Source: Paenibacillus piscarius
Lineage (GTDB): Bacteria; Bacillota; Bacilli; Paenibacillales; Paenibacillaceae
Assembly: GCF_022234545.1 (NCBI RefSeq)
Contig: NZ_JAIEUI010000005.1
Span: 248,001 to 312,000, forward strand
DNA: 64,000 bases
Direction: 5' to 3'
The translations under genes and the position numbers were made by a program. Within the stretch, counting starts at the first letter, position 1. Every line of letters begins with the position of its first letter. A model generated the notes under the pieces. It was not told the DNA's origin. It worked only from the letters and a program-made list of their open reading frames with translations, and ran no database searches. Of this stretch, positions 61,989 through 64,000 are shown piece after piece.

Positions 61989-62941
61989 AGCATGATCCGG
62001 AGCTTCCGGGTAAAGACATGTTACTGGATGCCCCCTGCCATCTGATTTCTGGCTTCGCTCAGAAATATGGGATAGTACACTTTTGACCCTGCGTGCTCCT
62101 GAGGGAGCTTAAAGATTCGCTATGAATCACTTGGATCATCTGGTGAATACGCCGTCCACTTAGAAATGGACGTTGGCCTAGCTATTCCCAGAGAGCAATG
62201 CCGTGGAGCTGGAACCACTCCGGATATGCTAGGAGGTGCGCTTGTGATAAACCGCCTGTTAAGCAGTCCATTTGGCACGATTTCCTAACTGACCTGAGCC
62301 TCGAAGTGTTCAATGACCGACATTTTGATGAGCTGGAGTTCATCAAGAACGAGACTATCTCGGTATGGGCAAGGAGGGAATCATCGAGGTATAGGAGTGG
62401 CTTATTCTGGAACAGGGGCTGAAAGTTACCGGTTCCCGCTGATTAAGACCACCACGGGCAAGCACAATCGTGAGATCATCGTCCGTATCAAGCTCCCAGC
62501 TTTTCACTGCCAGAGAATTTTCCGGTCAGGATCAGAATTCGATAGCGCTACGGCTATGATAATAGCTACGAGCTGATGATTGCTCCTTTCGAGACCTGGA
62601 GAGCGCCATTCTACACTCTTGGTAAGGTGGAGAACTTCTTTAAAGGTAATGTGATGAGAGGAATGCTAGAGGGACGACAATCTCCGCTATATGGAAATTG
62701 AGATGTTCCGCAGCCAGCATTTGGCTCTGTCGGGTCATCCGGATGCGGAGAAGTGCATTGCCGAGTTTTATGAAGAAAAGCTGATGAAGCATCTCTCGGC
62801 CTTGTTATCCGGTCAAGGAAACTTGTCTGAATATTTCTTTGAGCAGATCAGCAAGGAAGCATTGGACAAGTTCAGGTCCACGGCGCTGCAATTCCTAAGA
62901 AGCTTCGGACCAATCAAGTATTTAGAAGGGAGGAATAAATT
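61989..62941. pseudogene. Decayed coding DNA upstream of HNH gene
   Basis: About 950 bases with broken open frames in different phases (62198-62422, 62313-62576, 62691-63038). Readable pieces include FHCQRIFR, APFETWRAPFYTLGKVENFF and MFRSQHLALSGHPDAEKCIAEFYEEKL. Two of them fall in different frames a few dozen bases apart, as after a frameshift. I cannot name the original gene. Confidence 0.45.
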
Positions 62942-63994
62942 ATGCAATGTATGTTCTGTTTTAAAGATTTTGAAAAACTTACTCGCGAGCACATTATTCC
63001 AAACGGTATTCTTAAGTTATACCCTGAGCAAGATGTGACGATTGATAATGAAATAGAATACAAAGATAGCAAGGGATTGGTAATTACTGATGTATGTGTT
63101 AATTGCAACGGTGTCCTTCTAAGAGCTCTTGATGATTATGGAAATCAATTTATTCGTAATAATTTCCTTGAGAAATTTGAGAGAAATTCTAAGTTAACTA
63201 TTAATTATGATTACAATTTATTGATGCGATGGCTACTGAAAATTTCATATAATAGTGCAAGGAAAGATAAATTAGATTTATCTTGGTACCAAAGATATCT
63301 AAATTTCATACTATATAATGATCAAGAAATTGTTCCGAAAGTATCAATATTTGGAGGGTTACATGTTGATCTTACTCTTATGGGGGAAGAGAGTCAGTCT
63401 TTTGGAACATTTTACACGCCACTTTATATAAGTCAAAGTCCTGTTGTAATGATCCATGGATTGCCTTATATAAGGTCGATGAATATCAAACTCAATAAAG
63501 ACACACTGAAAATTCCACACAAACACGCTCTTGTAAAAATTAGGTTTGGATCAGCTATGTTTTTCATTATCCTTTGGGAAGAATCAGCTTGGGATTCAAG
63601 AATTAATGAATTCAACTCTTTATTCGAAGTTAAATATCCATATAAACTATTTTTTTCTAATAAACAAGCTATTACATTGGAACGGGTAACAGATGAAATA
63701 ATGTGTGCGATGCCGCATATTATACATGACTATAATGCCATGGAAGATAGTAATAGGATAATAACAAATAGTCTTCCTCAAGAATCAATAGAAGTCTCAA
63801 GAAAAGTATGGAACAACTATTGGACAGATGATAAGAAGTTGGAGGGGCGGCTGCTCAATGAGATGCTGTTGTTCCCTGATAACAAAAAATTAAAACAACA
63901 GTATGCAGAGTTGAAAAAGAGGATTGGCAGTGAAGAAATACTTGAACCGACAGCGACAAGATATAGTGAGGACGATCTACCGTTTAAACTGTGA
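62942..63994 (+). CDS. HNH-type endonuclease-like protein
   Basis: A 350-residue protein with a strong ribosome binding site (GGGAGGAA). The N-terminal HNH-like region has CMFCFKDF, LTREHIIPNGIL and VCVNCNGVL, which supply the CxxC, H and CxxC zinc finger and the His of the nuclease fold. The rest (~80-350) is of unknown fold. As a cargo gene next to a Mrr-type nuclease it is probably part of a defence function. It ends six bases before the window end. Confidence 0.7.
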   Translation: MQCMFCFKDFEKLTREHIIPNGILKLYPEQDVTIDNEIEYKDSKGLVITDVCVNCNGVLLRALDDYGNQFIRNNFLEKFERNSKLTINYDYNLLMRWLLKISYNSARKDKLDLSWYQRYLNFILYNDQEIVPKVSIFGGLHVDLTLMGEESQSFGTFYTPLYISQSPVVMIHGLPYIRSMNIKLNKDTLKIPHKHALVKIRFGSAMFFIILWEESAWDSRINEFNSLFEVKYPYKLFFSNKQAITLERVTDEIMCAMPHIIHDYNAMEDSNRIITNSLPQESIEVSRKVWNNYWTDDKKLEGRLLNEMLLFPDNKKLKQQYAELKKRIGSEEILEPTATRYSEDDLPFKL

Positions 63995-64000
63995 GATCAA

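Noticed and set aside
57150-64000. Second end of the Tn7-like element
   Set aside because: Searched by eye for the inverse of TGTACAGTGACACAAAGATT and found no match, so no call was made.

Overview
The window looks like a chromosomal stretch of a low-to-mid-GC Gram-positive endospore former, most probably Paenibacillus or a close relative. This rests on gene style (YtrA/YtrB-type ABC units, an NlpC/P60 cell-wall enzyme, a XerS-type recombinase), strong AGGAGG-type ribosome binding sites and frequent TTG/GTG starts. No taxon marker gene is present, so the assignment is an inference.

Region 1 (1-18.6 kb) is ordinary accessory-core DNA of higher GC. It holds the 3' part of a phytochrome-PAS-GGDEF protein, an aspartoacylase-like enzyme, and a GntR regulator with an ABC transporter. 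These are followed by small membrane proteins, a GNAT acetyltransferase, an AraC regulator divergent from a GH2 glycosidase, and an NlpC/P60 protein. A MerR regulator then faces a heterodimeric ABC exporter behind a textbook MerR promoter with a 19-bp spacer. The region ends with a YeiH-like exporter with a LysR regulator and a further ABC transporter with a TetR regulator.

Region 2 (about 18.9-51.1 kb) is AT-richer and holds an unusual, nearly unidirectional biosynthetic gene cluster. It has three stand-alone acyl carrier proteins and three possible acyl loaders: an FkbH-type glyceryl loader, an AMP-forming ligase, and an acyltransferase lacking the malonyl-binding arginine. There is no ketosynthase and no NRPS condensation domain. 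Transfer may be done by a family of BtrH-like papain-fold proteins, of which two keep the catalytic Cys and at least four relatives have lost it. Tailoring candidates are a UbiU/UbiV-like U32 pair, a MiaB/RimO-like methylthiotransferase without a TRAM domain, three radical SAM enzymes with B12-type N-terminal domains, two GT2 and one GT4/5 glycosyltransferase, a glycosidase and a lone E1-alpha TPP subunit. A three-gene ABC-2 exporter and an ABC-F protein suggest export and ribosome protection, so the product may be an acylated glycoside acting on the ribosome. I do not recognise this combination.

Region 3 (51.25-64 kb) begins with a broken xerS-like gene interrupted by one end of a Tn7-like transposon at about 51652. 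That end carries repeated TnsB-type sites. The TnsA-TnsB-TnsC-TniQ operon is complete, although the TnsA-like protein appears to lack its catalytic Q-x-K residues. Following cargo includes an Xre regulator, a DGQHR/DndB-like protein, a proteasome-like N-terminal-nucleophile hydrolase, a zinc-ribbon-like protein, a membrane-anchored Mrr-type nuclease and an HNH-type protein, consistent with a defence-type cargo. The far end of the transposon was not found in the window.
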